34,264 bases of DNA from Polyangiaceae bacterium. Its GTDB lineage: Bacteria > Myxococcota_A > Polyangia > Polyangiales > Polyangiaceae. Below the pieces are notes generated by a model. It saw only the letters and a program-made list of their open reading frames with translations. It did not search any database and was not told where the DNA came from. Positions 14,490-22,974 of the stretch are shown here, piece after piece; the stretch's first letter is position 1, and each line of letters begins with the position of its first letter. The position numbers and the translations under genes were made by a program. The DNA is taken from assembly GCA_025937785.1 (NCBI GenBank), contig JAICQQ010000075.1:1-34264 (forward strand), written 5' to 3'.

Positions 14490-15829
14490 GGATCAGCATC
14501 TTCGGAGCCGGTGACGTCGGCGCCTACCTAGCGCGCGACTTCTCGCACACGCACGAAGTCGTTCTCGTCGATAGAGACGGCGCGGCCTTGGCGCGCGCCG
14601 AAGAAGACGTCGATGCCCTGACGGTGGTCGGTGACGCGACCCACCGTTCGGTGCTCCAGGCCGCAGAGGTCGAGCGCTGCGATCTCGCGGTGGCGGTGAC
14701 CGGCTCGGACGATACCAATCTGGTGATTGCGGGGCTGGCGGCGGCGCTAGGCGCCGAGCGCACGGTCGCACGCGTCGATGCGCCGGCCTTCTACCAAAGC
14801 GCAGCGGGCGTCGAGTCGGGCGTTCTGGGTATCCATTCACTGTTGTGCGCCTCGCGCCTGGTCAGCGAAGAGCTGGCGCGGCTGATCGAGTGCACCGAAG
14901 CGAGCTTCGCCGCGCACTTCGCCGGCAACGCGTTGCAGGTGGCGGTGTTGCCACTGCAGAACGACTCGCCCGCCCTGGGCCTGCCCGCGACCCACGCGAG
15001 CCTCAACCAGGTGGCGCAAGTCGTCGGAGTAGTGAGGGACTCTGCTTTGCGTTTGCCCGAGACCATCGAGCGACTCGAGCTCGAGGATTCGCTGCTCTTG
15101 AGCGGCAGCCCGCAGCAGGTGCAGCTCGGCGCGCGCGCGCTGCGCAGAGAAAAGCGCGAGCGCCGCGCGGTCGTGATCGGGGGTGGCGATGTGGGTTTGC
15201 AGCTCGCCACCATGCTGCTCGCGACCGAACACGAGGTGCAGATCATCGAGCACGATCGCGCCCGCTGCCAGGTGCTCGCCGAGACGCTGCCGCACGCCAA
15301 CGTCGTGCATGGAGACGGGACCTCGATCGGCTTCTTGCGCGACGAGCACGTCGACTCCGCAGACTATCTGGTGGCCGTCACGCGCGCCGACGAGATCAAC
15401 CTGATGGCGTCGTTGATGGGGATCAACCTCGGCGTCCGCTACACGTTCGCGCTCGTGCACCGGCCTGGTCACGCAGAGGTGTACTCGCACCTGGGCATCA
15501 GCGGCACCGCCGGAACTCACGACGTGATCACCAAGATCGTCGGCTGGTTGATGCCCCACAAGGGCGCCGTGGCATCGCACGTCCTGCCCGGGACCGGCCA
15601 CTTGCTCCAGGAGTTCGTCGTGGGCAGCGCCCCCGGGGTGTCCGTGCCCATGCGGCGCCTCGGTCTGCCTCCAGACGCCTGGATCGTGGCCGCTTCGAGG
15701 AACGGACGAGCGCTGCCGGTCGGGCAGGGTCCCGGGCTCACGGCGCTCGACCGCGTGGTGGTGGCGCTCCCGCCGGGCCAAGCGCGCCAGGTGCAGCAGC
15801 GCCTGCGGGCGATCGAGGAGCAGCCGTGA
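14486..15829 (+). CDS. trkA: TrkA, NAD-binding regulatory subunit of Trk K+ uptake
   Basis: 447 residues with the usual tandem design: Rossmann RCK-N at 1-135 (VRISIFGAGDVGAYLARDF; acidic residue at VVLVDRDG), RCK-C at about 140-220, a second RCK-N from about 227 (AVVIGGGDVGLQLATMLL; VQIIEHD) and a second RCK-C ending near 445. TrkA forms a cytoplasmic ring beneath TrkH and gates it in response to nucleotides. Length fits the family (E. coli 458). GTG start with GAGGAG 8 nt upstream; it overlaps the antiporter stop and the trkH start by GTGA at both ends, indicating tight translational coupling. Confidence 0.93.
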   Translation: MRISIFGAGDVGAYLARDFSHTHEVVLVDRDGAALARAEEDVDALTVVGDATHRSVLQAAEVERCDLAVAVTGSDDTNLVIAGLAAALGAERTVARVDAPAFYQSAAGVESGVLGIHSLLCASRLVSEELARLIECTEASFAAHFAGNALQVAVLPLQNDSPALGLPATHASLNQVAQVVGVVRDSALRLPETIERLELEDSLLLSGSPQQVQLGARALRREKRERRAVVIGGGDVGLQLATMLLATEHEVQIIEHDRARCQVLAETLPHANVVHGDGTSIGFLRDEHVDSADYLVAVTRADEINLMASLMGINLGVRYTFALVHRPGHAEVYSHLGISGTAGTHDVITKIVGWLMPHKGAVASHVLPGTGHLLQEFVVGSAPGVSVPMRRLGLPPDAWIVAASRNGRALPVGQGPGLTALDRVVVALPPGQARQVQQRLRAIEEQP

Positions 15830-17271
15830 ACCTGCGCACGGTCTGCGCCATCACCGCGCGCTTGCTGTTCCTGATGGGGGCCTTTCAGCTGTTTCCGTTG
15901 GCGCTGGCCGTACTCGACCGCACCGCACCCGCGGTGCGCGCCTACGCGATCAGCGCGGTGGTGTGTGCACTCACCGGGTACGTGTTCAGGCTGATCGGCA
16001 GGGGCGCGCCGACGACCCTACATCGCAAAGACGCCTTTGGCGTGGTGACGCTGACCTGGTTCGCGATCAGCATCTTGGGGGCGATCCCATTCCTGGTCGA
16101 AGGCAGCATCCCCAACGTGCTCTCCGCGATCTTCGAGGCAGTCTCCGGGTTCACCACCGGCGGCGGCACGGTGATTGCCGACGTCGACGGACTCAGCCGT
16201 GCTACCAACCTGTGGCGTTGCCTGATGCACTGGATAGGTGGCATGGGCATCGTAGTGCTGTTCGTCGCCGTGTTTCCGCAACTCGGGGTAGGAGCGAAGC
16301 AGTTGTTCCGCGCAGAGGTCGCCGGACCCATCACCGAAGGGCTGCGTCCCCGCATCAAGCAAACGGCGCTGGCGCTGTGGTGGATCTACACCGGTCTGAC
16401 GGTCACGTGCGCGCTGCTCTTGGTTGTGTTCGGCATGCCGCCGTTCGACGCCATCTGCCACGCCATGTCGACGCTCTCTGCGGGCGGATTTTCGACGAAA
16501 AGCGCGAGCATCAACGCGTTCACGAGCCCCGGCATCGACTGGACCCTGTGCGTTTTCATGCTGATCGCGGGGCTGAACTTCGGACTCTATTATGGCGCAG
16601 CGCGAGGCCGCTGGCGCGACTTGGTCAAGAACTACGAGCTCCGCTTTTACCTGCTCGTGAACCTGGTGCTGATCGCGATCTTGTTCTTCTGCATTCGCGA
16701 GCGTCACCCCGAAACCGCGACTGCGCTCCGGGTCGCGAGTTTCCAGACCACGTCGATCCTCTCGACGACCGGCTTCGCGAAGGAGGACTATGACCTGTAC
16801 CCGAACCTCGCGCGCTATACGCTGTTCTTGGCGATGTTCATGGGCGGCTGCGCCGGGTCCACCGCCGGTGGGATCAAGGCATCGCGTATCTACGTCTTGA
16901 TCGTGGCCACCTTGAACGAGCTGCGCCTGACGATTCAGCCGAACGCCGTGATCGCGGTGCGCGTCGGCACCCAGGCGCTACAGCGCGAAGTGCTCTATGG
17001 CGTCGCGATGTTCGTAGCCGCGTTCTTCTTCCTGTTCGCGCTGGCTTCGCTGTGCCTGGTTGCCTTGGGGCTCGACCCGTTCAGCAGTATGTCGGTGACG
17101 ACGGCGTGCATCTCGAGCGTCGGCTCGGGCATGGGAACGACCGGTCCCACCGAGAGCCTGGAAGCCCTGCACCCGCTCGGCAAGTTGGTGCTGATCCTGT
17201 GCATGATCGCGGGACGTCTCGAGATCTTCGCGTTGTTCGCGGTCTTGCATCCGGAGACCTGGAGGCGCTGA
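15826..17271 (+). CDS. trkH: TrkH, K+-translocating membrane subunit
   Basis: 481 residues, typical TrkH length. Four pore-loop repeats are visible through their filter sequences: SGFTTGGGTV (about 105-114), STLSAGGFSTK (about 217-227), STTGFAKEDY (about 313-322) and SSVGSGMGTTGPT (about 427-439). The Gly of each lines the K+ filter. LMHWIGGMGIVVLFVAVFP and FMGGCAGSTAGGIKASR are conserved TrkH landmarks, the latter near the intramembrane loop. Start GTG with GAGGAG 5 nt upstream; overlaps trkA by 4 bp. Together with TrkA it makes a complete K+ uptake system in the inner membrane. A frame open further left is antisense-like noise inside trkA. Confidence 0.94.
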   Translation: MNLRTVCAITARLLFLMGAFQLFPLALAVLDRTAPAVRAYAISAVVCALTGYVFRLIGRGAPTTLHRKDAFGVVTLTWFAISILGAIPFLVEGSIPNVLSAIFEAVSGFTTGGGTVIADVDGLSRATNLWRCLMHWIGGMGIVVLFVAVFPQLGVGAKQLFRAEVAGPITEGLRPRIKQTALALWWIYTGLTVTCALLLVVFGMPPFDAICHAMSTLSAGGFSTKSASINAFTSPGIDWTLCVFMLIAGLNFGLYYGAARGRWRDLVKNYELRFYLLVNLVLIAILFFCIRERHPETATALRVASFQTTSILSTTGFAKEDYDLYPNLARYTLFLAMFMGGCAGSTAGGIKASRIYVLIVATLNELRLTIQPNAVIAVRVGTQALQREVLYGVAMFVAAFFFLFALASLCLVALGLDPFSSMSVTTACISSVGSGMGTTGPTESLEALHPLGKLVLILCMIAGRLEIFALFAVLHPETWRR

Positions 17272-17290
17272 TGCCGGCGAGGCTGCTCCC

Positions 17291-20200
17291 ATGAGACGCT
17301 TCCTCGTCATCGTCATCCTGCTCGGCGCGATGCTGGGCCTCGACGCGTTGAAGGCCCACTCTGCGAGCGCGAACCCCCTGACGCTGGCGGCCGTCGGCTT
17401 CGTCGTGCTCGCCTCGTTCACGCTGGCCGAGTTCGGCGGGGGCTTCGGCTTGCCGCGCGTGACAGGCTACATTCTGGCGGGGATCGCGCTCGGCCCCTCC
17501 GCCCTCGACGTGCTCACCGCGGGCGAGGTGACCGAGATGCGCACCTTCAACGCGCTGGCGTTGGGGTTGATCGCGGTCGGGGCAGGCCTCGAGCTCGACC
17601 TCAAGCAACTGAAACAGGTGTTCGAGACGCTCGCCGGGACCGTCGTACTCAAGGTGGTGTTCGGCGTGACTCTCGTAGGCGGCACGTTCTGGGCGCTGCA
17701 TTCGTATTTCGACACGATCCAGCTAGCCGATCGCAATCAAGTGCTGACGGTCGCGCTCAGCATCGGCGTGCTCTCGATCGGCACGTCGCCAGCCATCGCG
17801 CTCGCCGTCATCTCCGAGACTCGCTCCAAAGGCAGGCTCACCGATCTGGTGCTCGGTGCCGCGGTGTTGAAGGACCTGGTGGTGGTGATCTGCCTGGCCG
17901 TTGCGATCGCCGTTGGCAGAGATTGGCTCGCACTCGAGGGCGAAGCCGACAGCGTGTTCTGGGCCATCACCGAAGAACTGGGCAGCTCGCTCGGCGCGGG
18001 AGCCGTGCTCGGGGTGATCTTCATTCTCTACATCCGTTTCGTGAAGGTCGAGATGCTGCTGTTCGTGGCCGGCATCATCGTCGTGGTCTCGGAGGTCGGT
18101 CGCACGCTGCACCTCGAGCTCTTGCTGGTGTTCATCACGGCTGGCTTCGTGGTGAGAAACTTCAGCAAATACGAGCACTCACTGGCGCCGGCGGTGCAGC
18201 TGGTGTCGCTGCCGGTGTTCGTCGTCTTCTTCACCATCGCTGGCGCGAGCCTCGACATCGATACGACCTGGCAGATCTTGCCGCTGGCGTTGGCGTTGTG
18301 TGCGGTGCGGGCTCTGGTCTTCTACGGGGCCTCGCGTATAGGCGGTGCCCTCGGCGGCGAGAGCGCCGACGTGCAACGCCGGGCCTGGCTCGGCTACCTA
18401 CCGCAGGCCGGCGTCACCTTGGGGTTGGTCGGGCTCACCGCCGCGCAGCTGCCGACCGTGGCCGAAGTCGTGCTCAACCTCGGCTTCGCCGTGGTGGGGG
18501 TGAACCTGCTGATCGGTCCCATCACGCTCAAGTTCGCGTTGCGCGCGGTCGGCGAGGTACCGCGCACTAGCGACGCGCCCGAACGCTTCGTCTCGGAGAG
18601 CCAAGCCCCGCCCGGAGCGGAACCGACCAGGTCGAAAGCGCCGGAACCCGCAGCTCTGGAGCGCGTCCTCGAAAGCATCGAGGCCCGCGAGCTCGCGCGT
18701 ACGGCGCGGCGCCTCGCGCGAGCGCTGCAAACCGTGATAGCGGAGTTCGAAGCCAACCACGTCGAGCCGTGGTGCAAATCGCTCGAGCAAGCAGTGCACC
18801 GAGCCATTCGCGCCGAGCGCGAGCACGCGGATTGGTCGCAGTTCGCGGGGTGGCTCGAGCGGGTGAAGCTCGAAGAGGCCGACGTGCACGCCCAGCAATG
18901 CCTCGGCTTGTACTACGATTTGCGCGAGCAGCTGCGCCGCTTACCCGAACTGAGCGCGGTGGCTTTCTCGGACTCGACCCTGCGTGTGCTCGCGGGTGAC
19001 AGCTGGCGCGTCCGGCTGCGCATCCGCCTCAGGAGAGCCGGGCGTGCCCTGGTGTTCTGGCGCAAGCCGGCTCCGCGCCGCATTCCCATACAGCGCCTGG
19101 CGCGCGCCAAGATGGAGCTGCGACTGGCGAGCTTGGTTCAAACGACCCTGACCGCCTATTACCGGGCCCAGGCTGGTGCTTTGGAGGACGTGCGCTATTG
19201 GGTGCAACAGCACGAACGCTCGCCCGGCAGCGCCGAGGAGCTCGAAGCCAGCATCGCGCAACGGCTGAAGCGCCTGCGGGAGGCTTACCGCAGCGACGCG
19301 GACACCGCGATTCGCGCGGGCCTGGAGGCCCTGGCGCGCCCGCTCAACGAGTTCGACGGACCCCGGCTGCCCGCCTCCAGCGTGGAGCTCGGGCGGGCCG
19401 AACCGCAGATCAAGGCGACCCTGGACGGGCTTGGAGCGACCGCCGAGTCATGGGCGCGGCTCTCGCGGTCGATCGCCGAGGAGCTCGAGGCAATGGTCGC
19501 GCTCGCCGAGCTCCGACACGAGGTGCGGGACAGCTTGCTGCGAACCTTGATCGAGCCTGCACAAGCTGCGCTGACACAAGTCAGCGCGATCGTGGCTCGC
19601 GTGGTCGCCACACTGGGCGAGGTTCGCCGCGAGCTCGAGCAAGAGGCGCAGGGCGAAGCCGCACGCTTTCAGCGGGCCGCGCTCACCTGCCGCGCGGCGT
19701 TGTCCCAAGCGGATCACGAGAGTCTGGAAGCAGCCGCTGCCCGCTACCGGGCCGCGGCGTCGGTGCATAGCGTGGCGCGCGAAGCACGCCTGGCCATGCA
19801 GGCCACGCCGGAACGCATCCTGGTGCCCGTGCTGCGCGTCCCGGCCGATCGTCTGCGCGCCGCCACCGACATCGAGCTCGAATCCGTGAACATTCGGGAG
19901 CAGGTCGAACGCTTCTTCGAGCACGACCTGTTCCCTGCGCTCGATCGGCGTTTGCAGGAAGGCTTCGCGACGGTCGCGGCTACCGCCGGCCGCGTGCGCG
20001 AAGCCCTGGACATTTGCCAACACGCGCTCGACTACGCTGCAGAATCGACGGACCCCGCGCGGGAAGCCGAACTCCGCGAAGCGTTCACGCGCGCCGTCGG
20101 TCGCCTCGAACAGCACATGACCGAGCTCGCGAGCACTCGCGAGCGGGTAATGCTGGACGCTCCGCTCAAGGCTGCGGGCACGTTGCTGGACTTTACCGAC

Positions 20201-21493
20201 GTCGAACCCGGGGCGGCCCCAACGGGGCAAGACACCGATCTTTCGAGCCGCCTCTGGCGCAGGTTTGCGCGACTCTGGCTGCCCGGTGTGCGGCGCCTGC
20301 GAGAGCTCCGCGCGCGCGCGAAAGCCGGCTGGACGCGAGCGCTCGGCAGTCAACTGTCGCGCGACGTCCAGCGGCGACTGCGCAAGGACGGCGTCGATGC
20401 CACGGAGCTCGCTGCGCACATCGGGGAGCTCCAGAGCTTGGCGCACGTACCCGCCGCGTACGCGCGGGTCTTCTCGTCCGAAGCGGTGCGCGAACATCGC
20501 CTGTTCACCGCAAACAAGAAGGAGCTGAAGCTCGTCCTCGATACCGAACGCGCGAGCCTGGCCGGCGGCAGTGGATCCGCGCTGGTCGTGGGACCCGTGG
20601 GCTCCGGCAGGACATCGCTCTTGAACTTGTGCGAGCTCGAACTGAGCGCGCCGCGTATCGTTCGACCCGAACCACTCGGTTGGCGGCGGAGCGTGGGCCT
20701 CGAAGCTGCGCTCGGCATCGAGCTAGGCTGCCCCCCTGCGCTGGTGGTGGACGAGCTCCGCAAAGTGCACACGACCGTGCTGGTCGACGACCTCGAGCAC
20801 TGGTTTCTGCCGAACGCCGAAGGTCTCGCGAGCCTTTCCAGCTTCCTCGAGGTCTTGGTCAAGAGCAACGATCGCGTGTTCTGGTTGGTGACGGTCGAGC
20901 AAGCGACCCTGGACCTGCTCGAAGAGCTGCTGCCGATCCAACCGGCGTTTTCTCGAGTCGTACGCATGTCGCCGCTGGGCCCGAGCGAGCTCGCGGCGGC
21001 GGTCGAAGGGCGCCACGCGCTGACCGGGCGCAAGCTGAGCTATCCGTCCAACTTTACGACCCGGCTCTTGTCGAAGCTCGGAAAAGGCGACAGCCGCGAG
21101 ATCAGCTTTCGCTTACTCGCGAGCATGAGCGACGGCAACCTCGGCGCGGCGCTCGCCCAGTGGCCGCGCATGTGTACGTTCACCGACTCCGGCGACGTCA
21201 TCGCCACGCCGCGCTTCAACCTGGGAGCCGGCGCGGCGCTGTTGGCACAGCTGCCGGCGACGGAGCTCGCGATCTTGACCGAGCTCACTCGCTTCGGTCC
21301 GTTCACTCCGAAAGAGATCGCAAAGGCGATGGAGCTCTCGGAGTCCGAAGCGCGGCGTCACACTCATTTTCTCAAGGCCGCGCGGGTGATCGAGCCGGTG
21401 GATGGCTCGAGCGACGTGTTGCGCATCCGCAGCGGCTTCGAACCCGTGGTTTTGGCAGCGCTCGAGCAAGCGGGCGCAGTGCGTAGGAAGTGA
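17291..21493 (+). CDS. CPA2 antiporter fused to helical region, P-loop ATPase and winged helix
   Basis: A 1400-residue protein. Residues about 1-420 are a full CPA2-type exchanger: GLPRVTGYILAGIALGP early, a likely ion-site Asp195 in VLKDLVVVICL (compare FQDIAxIP of KefB/C), and 12-13 hydrophobic segments. From about 440 to 1080 it is hydrophilic, Ala/Glu/Arg-rich and predicted largely helical, with a very basic patch at about 574-604. Residues about 1090-1290 contain a P-loop, GPVGSGRT (1101-1108), and a Walker-B-like TVLVDDLEHW (Asp1166/1167), as in AAA/STAND ATPases. About 1317-1400 resembles a winged helix (FTPKEIAKAMELSESEARRHTHFLKAARVI). Walker A has Arg1107 where Lys is usual. The start has GGCGAGG 7 nt upstream and lies 19 bp after trkH. 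I infer an ATP-regulated exchanger; the partner of the winged helix is unknown. Confidence 0.85.
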   Translation: MRRFLVIVILLGAMLGLDALKAHSASANPLTLAAVGFVVLASFTLAEFGGGFGLPRVTGYILAGIALGPSALDVLTAGEVTEMRTFNALALGLIAVGAGLELDLKQLKQVFETLAGTVVLKVVFGVTLVGGTFWALHSYFDTIQLADRNQVLTVALSIGVLSIGTSPAIALAVISETRSKGRLTDLVLGAAVLKDLVVVICLAVAIAVGRDWLALEGEADSVFWAITEELGSSLGAGAVLGVIFILYIRFVKVEMLLFVAGIIVVVSEVGRTLHLELLLVFITAGFVVRNFSKYEHSLAPAVQLVSLPVFVVFFTIAGASLDIDTTWQILPLALALCAVRALVFYGASRIGGALGGESADVQRRAWLGYLPQAGVTLGLVGLTAAQLPTVAEVVLNLGFAVVGVNLLIGPITLKFALRAVGEVPRTSDAPERFVSESQAPPGAEPTRSKAPEPAALERVLESIEARELARTARRLARALQTVIAEFEANHVEPWCKSLEQAVHRAIRAEREHADWSQFAGWLERVKLEEADVHAQQCLGLYYDLREQLRRLPELSAVAFSDSTLRVLAGDSWRVRLRIRLRRAGRALVFWRKPAPRRIPIQRLARAKMELRLASLVQTTLTAYYRAQAGALEDVRYWVQQHERSPGSAEELEASIAQRLKRLREAYRSDADTAIRAGLEALARPLNEFDGPRLPASSVELGRAEPQIKATLDGLGATAESWARLSRSIAEELEAMVALAELRHEVRDSLLRTLIEPAQAALTQVSAIVARVVATLGEVRRELEQEAQGEAARFQRAALTCRAALSQADHESLEAAAARYRAAASVHSVAREARLAMQATPERILVPVLRVPADRLRAATDIELESVNIREQVERFFEHDLFPALDRRLQEGFATVAATAGRVREALDICQHALDYAAESTDPAREAELREAFTRAVGRLEQHMTELASTRERVMLDAPLKAAGTLLDFTDVEPGAAPTGQDTDLSSRLWRRFARLWLPGVRRLRELRARAKAGWTRALGSQLSRDVQRRLRKDGVDATELAAHIGELQSLAHVPAAYARVFSSEAVREHRLFTANKKELKLVLDTERASLAGGSGSALVVGPVGSGRTSLLNLCELELSAPRIVRPEPLGWRRSVGLEAALGIELGCPPALVVDELRKVHTTVLVDDLEHWFLPNAEGLASLSSFLEVLVKSNDRVFWLVTVEQATLDLLEELLPIQPAFSRVVRMSPLGPSELAAAVEGRHALTGRKLSYPSNFTTRLLSKLGKGDSREISFRLLASMSDGNLGAALAQWPRMCTFTDSGDVIATPRFNLGAGAALLAQLPATELAILTELTRFGPFTPKEIAKAMELSESEARRHTHFLKAARVIEPVDGSSDVLRIRSGFEPVVLAALEQAGAVRRK

Positions 21494-21495
21494 CG

Positions 21496-22341
21496 ATGAG
21501 GCTACTCGGCGCTCTCCCCATCGCTCTCGCCTTGTCCAGTTGTGTCGCGACTCCGAGCACGCAGCCAGCAGCGCTCGACCAGCTCTCGTTGCATGGCCAT
21601 GGCCTATCCGACCTGTTTTCGCTGCCATCGTTGCTCCTGACCGCGCTCGTCATCGGAACGGCCTTCCTCGTCAACCAAGCGGTGCAGCGCCTGATCCGCG
21701 TTTCCTGGCGGCTCGGCTTCGACACCGAGCGGCGCCTGGCCGGTCCCGCGAGCGTGTTCAGCCTTTTCTTGGCCGCGCTGGTCGTGCTCTTCGTGACGCA
21801 CGCTACCTACCGCAGCGCCCCCGTGTTCGCCGTCGTCGTCTCGCTCGCGCTGCTGGGCGGAGCCTTGCTCACGTCGGGATTCCTGGCGGACGCGACGCTC
21901 GGCATCGGCCTCATCGTACGGCGCCAACTCCGCATCGGCGACCGCGTCATCGTCGGGGAGCACGTGGGGATCGTGCGAGAGATCCACCTGACCAAGCTCG
22001 AGCTCCGCGGCAGTGACGGAGCGACCATCATCGTGCCGAATCGACTGCTCGGCCGCCACGCTCTGAACATCGAGCGCGCCAGAAACACGGTACCCGTCGA
22101 AGTCGGTGTCGAGCTGATGGAGCCGAGCGAAGCGCGCATCCGCGCCTTGCGCCGCAGCCTGCTCTTGTCGCCGTATCGGGCTCCCGGCACCGCGGTCGAG
22201 CTCACCTCCGACCCGATCAAGACGCGCTTTTGCAGCTTCGAGGTGCAAGTGTGGTCGTCACGAGCCACCGGCGAGGCTCGGGCTCAGCTGCAAGCCACGC
22301 TCGAGCGCGCTTTCGCAAGCTTGCGACCGGGCGCGCGCTGA
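21496..22341 (+). CDS. MscS-family mechanosensitive channel with a lipobox
   Basis: 281 residues from the ATG at 21496, set by AGGAAG at 21485-21490; a GTG at 21490 overlaps the upstream stop but sits on the ribosome site. MscS features: three hydrophobic helices (about 45-60, 85-105, 112-140), the pore helix AVVVSLALLGGALLTSG, then the beta domain LRIGDRVIVGEHVGIVREI and LRGSDGATIIVPNRLL (family GDxIxVGxxxGxVxxI and DGxxVxIPN). The N-terminus MRLLGALPIALALSSC looks like a lipoprotein signal with Cys16, unusual for this family. MscS channels release solutes on hypo-osmotic shock, which suits the K+ transport operon it ends. Confidence 0.85.
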   Translation: MRLLGALPIALALSSCVATPSTQPAALDQLSLHGHGLSDLFSLPSLLLTALVIGTAFLVNQAVQRLIRVSWRLGFDTERRLAGPASVFSLFLAALVVLFVTHATYRSAPVFAVVVSLALLGGALLTSGFLADATLGIGLIVRRQLRIGDRVIVGEHVGIVREIHLTKLELRGSDGATIIVPNRLLGRHALNIERARNTVPVEVGVELMEPSEARIRALRRSLLLSPYRAPGTAVELTSDPIKTRFCSFEVQVWSSRATGEARAQLQATLERAFASLRPGAR

Positions 22342-22361
22342 CGCTGTGCTACGCTCGCCAC

Positions 22362-22913
22362 GTGCGAAAACTTTCCCAGCTCGGCAAACGTATCCTCGGC
22401 GGCTCCGCGCGAAAGGTGGGCTCGGTCGTGGGCATGGTGGCCGACGACCTGCGGGGGGGGCTGCGCGAGCTCCTCGACACACCCGACCCTGCCGCCACGC
22501 AGCGCGATCCCATCGCCTCTGCGCCCGTCAGCCCGACCGCGGTAGTGCCCCAGCTCGGCGATCCCGACAAGCCCGCTCAGGTGTTCGGGCGCCAGTCGTG
22601 CCCGTGGACAGGGCGCGCGCTCTCTCTCTTGGAACGCGAGCAGGCGAGCGCCGATTTCGTCGATCTCGATGCTCCTGGCAACGGCAGCTTGAGCAGCTGG
22701 TTGATTGCAGAAACCAAACAGAATACCGAGCCCTATGTGTTCCTGCGCGGACGTTTCGTGGGAGGCTTCAACGCGCTCGATGAAATCGTGCGACTCGGAC
22801 AACTACCCCTGGAACTGATGACACCCGCAGAACGTGCCCGGCAGCCTTCGCGCATTCGCGTCGAGATCGCACCCCGCGACGACAACGGCCGGCCCCCACC
22901 CGGCGAGAACTGA
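22362..22913 (+). CDS. Glutaredoxin-like protein with N-terminal extension
   Basis: 183 residues from a GTG at 22362. Residues 1-80 are a charged, probably helical extension of unknown role (RKLSQLGKRILGGSARKVGS). Residues about 82-155 match the glutaredoxin fold: VFGRQSCPWTGRALSLLERE carries a monothiol-like CPWT active site, then DFVDLDAP, TEPYVFLRGRFVGGFNALDEI with the conserved cis-Pro/GG-type region that binds glutathione. The cis-Pro appears as EPYVF. The tail is polar. It follows the MscS gene by 20 bp and may belong to that operon. No good ribosome site precedes the GTG, so the start is tentative. Links to ggt and gshB in the same window are suggestive only. Confidence 0.75.
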   Translation: MRKLSQLGKRILGGSARKVGSVVGMVADDLRGGLRELLDTPDPAATQRDPIASAPVSPTAVVPQLGDPDKPAQVFGRQSCPWTGRALSLLEREQASADFVDLDAPGNGSLSSWLIAETKQNTEPYVFLRGRFVGGFNALDEIVRLGQLPLELMTPAERARQPSRIRVEIAPRDDNGRPPPGEN

Positions 22914-22974
22914 GGTCAGCCGCACCGGCGGCGGCGACACGTTCGCTCCTGATCTATTTGCGTGGAGGACCAAG

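Noticed and set aside
14845..15825. N-terminal extension of TrkH
   Set aside because: This part is the trkA gene read in another frame. The GTG at 15826 with GAGGAG upstream is the natural start.
20014..21486. Alternative 490-codon frame within the fusion gene
   Set aside because: Arg-rich shadow of the P-loop region; it lacks motifs, and the main frame holds Walker A and B.
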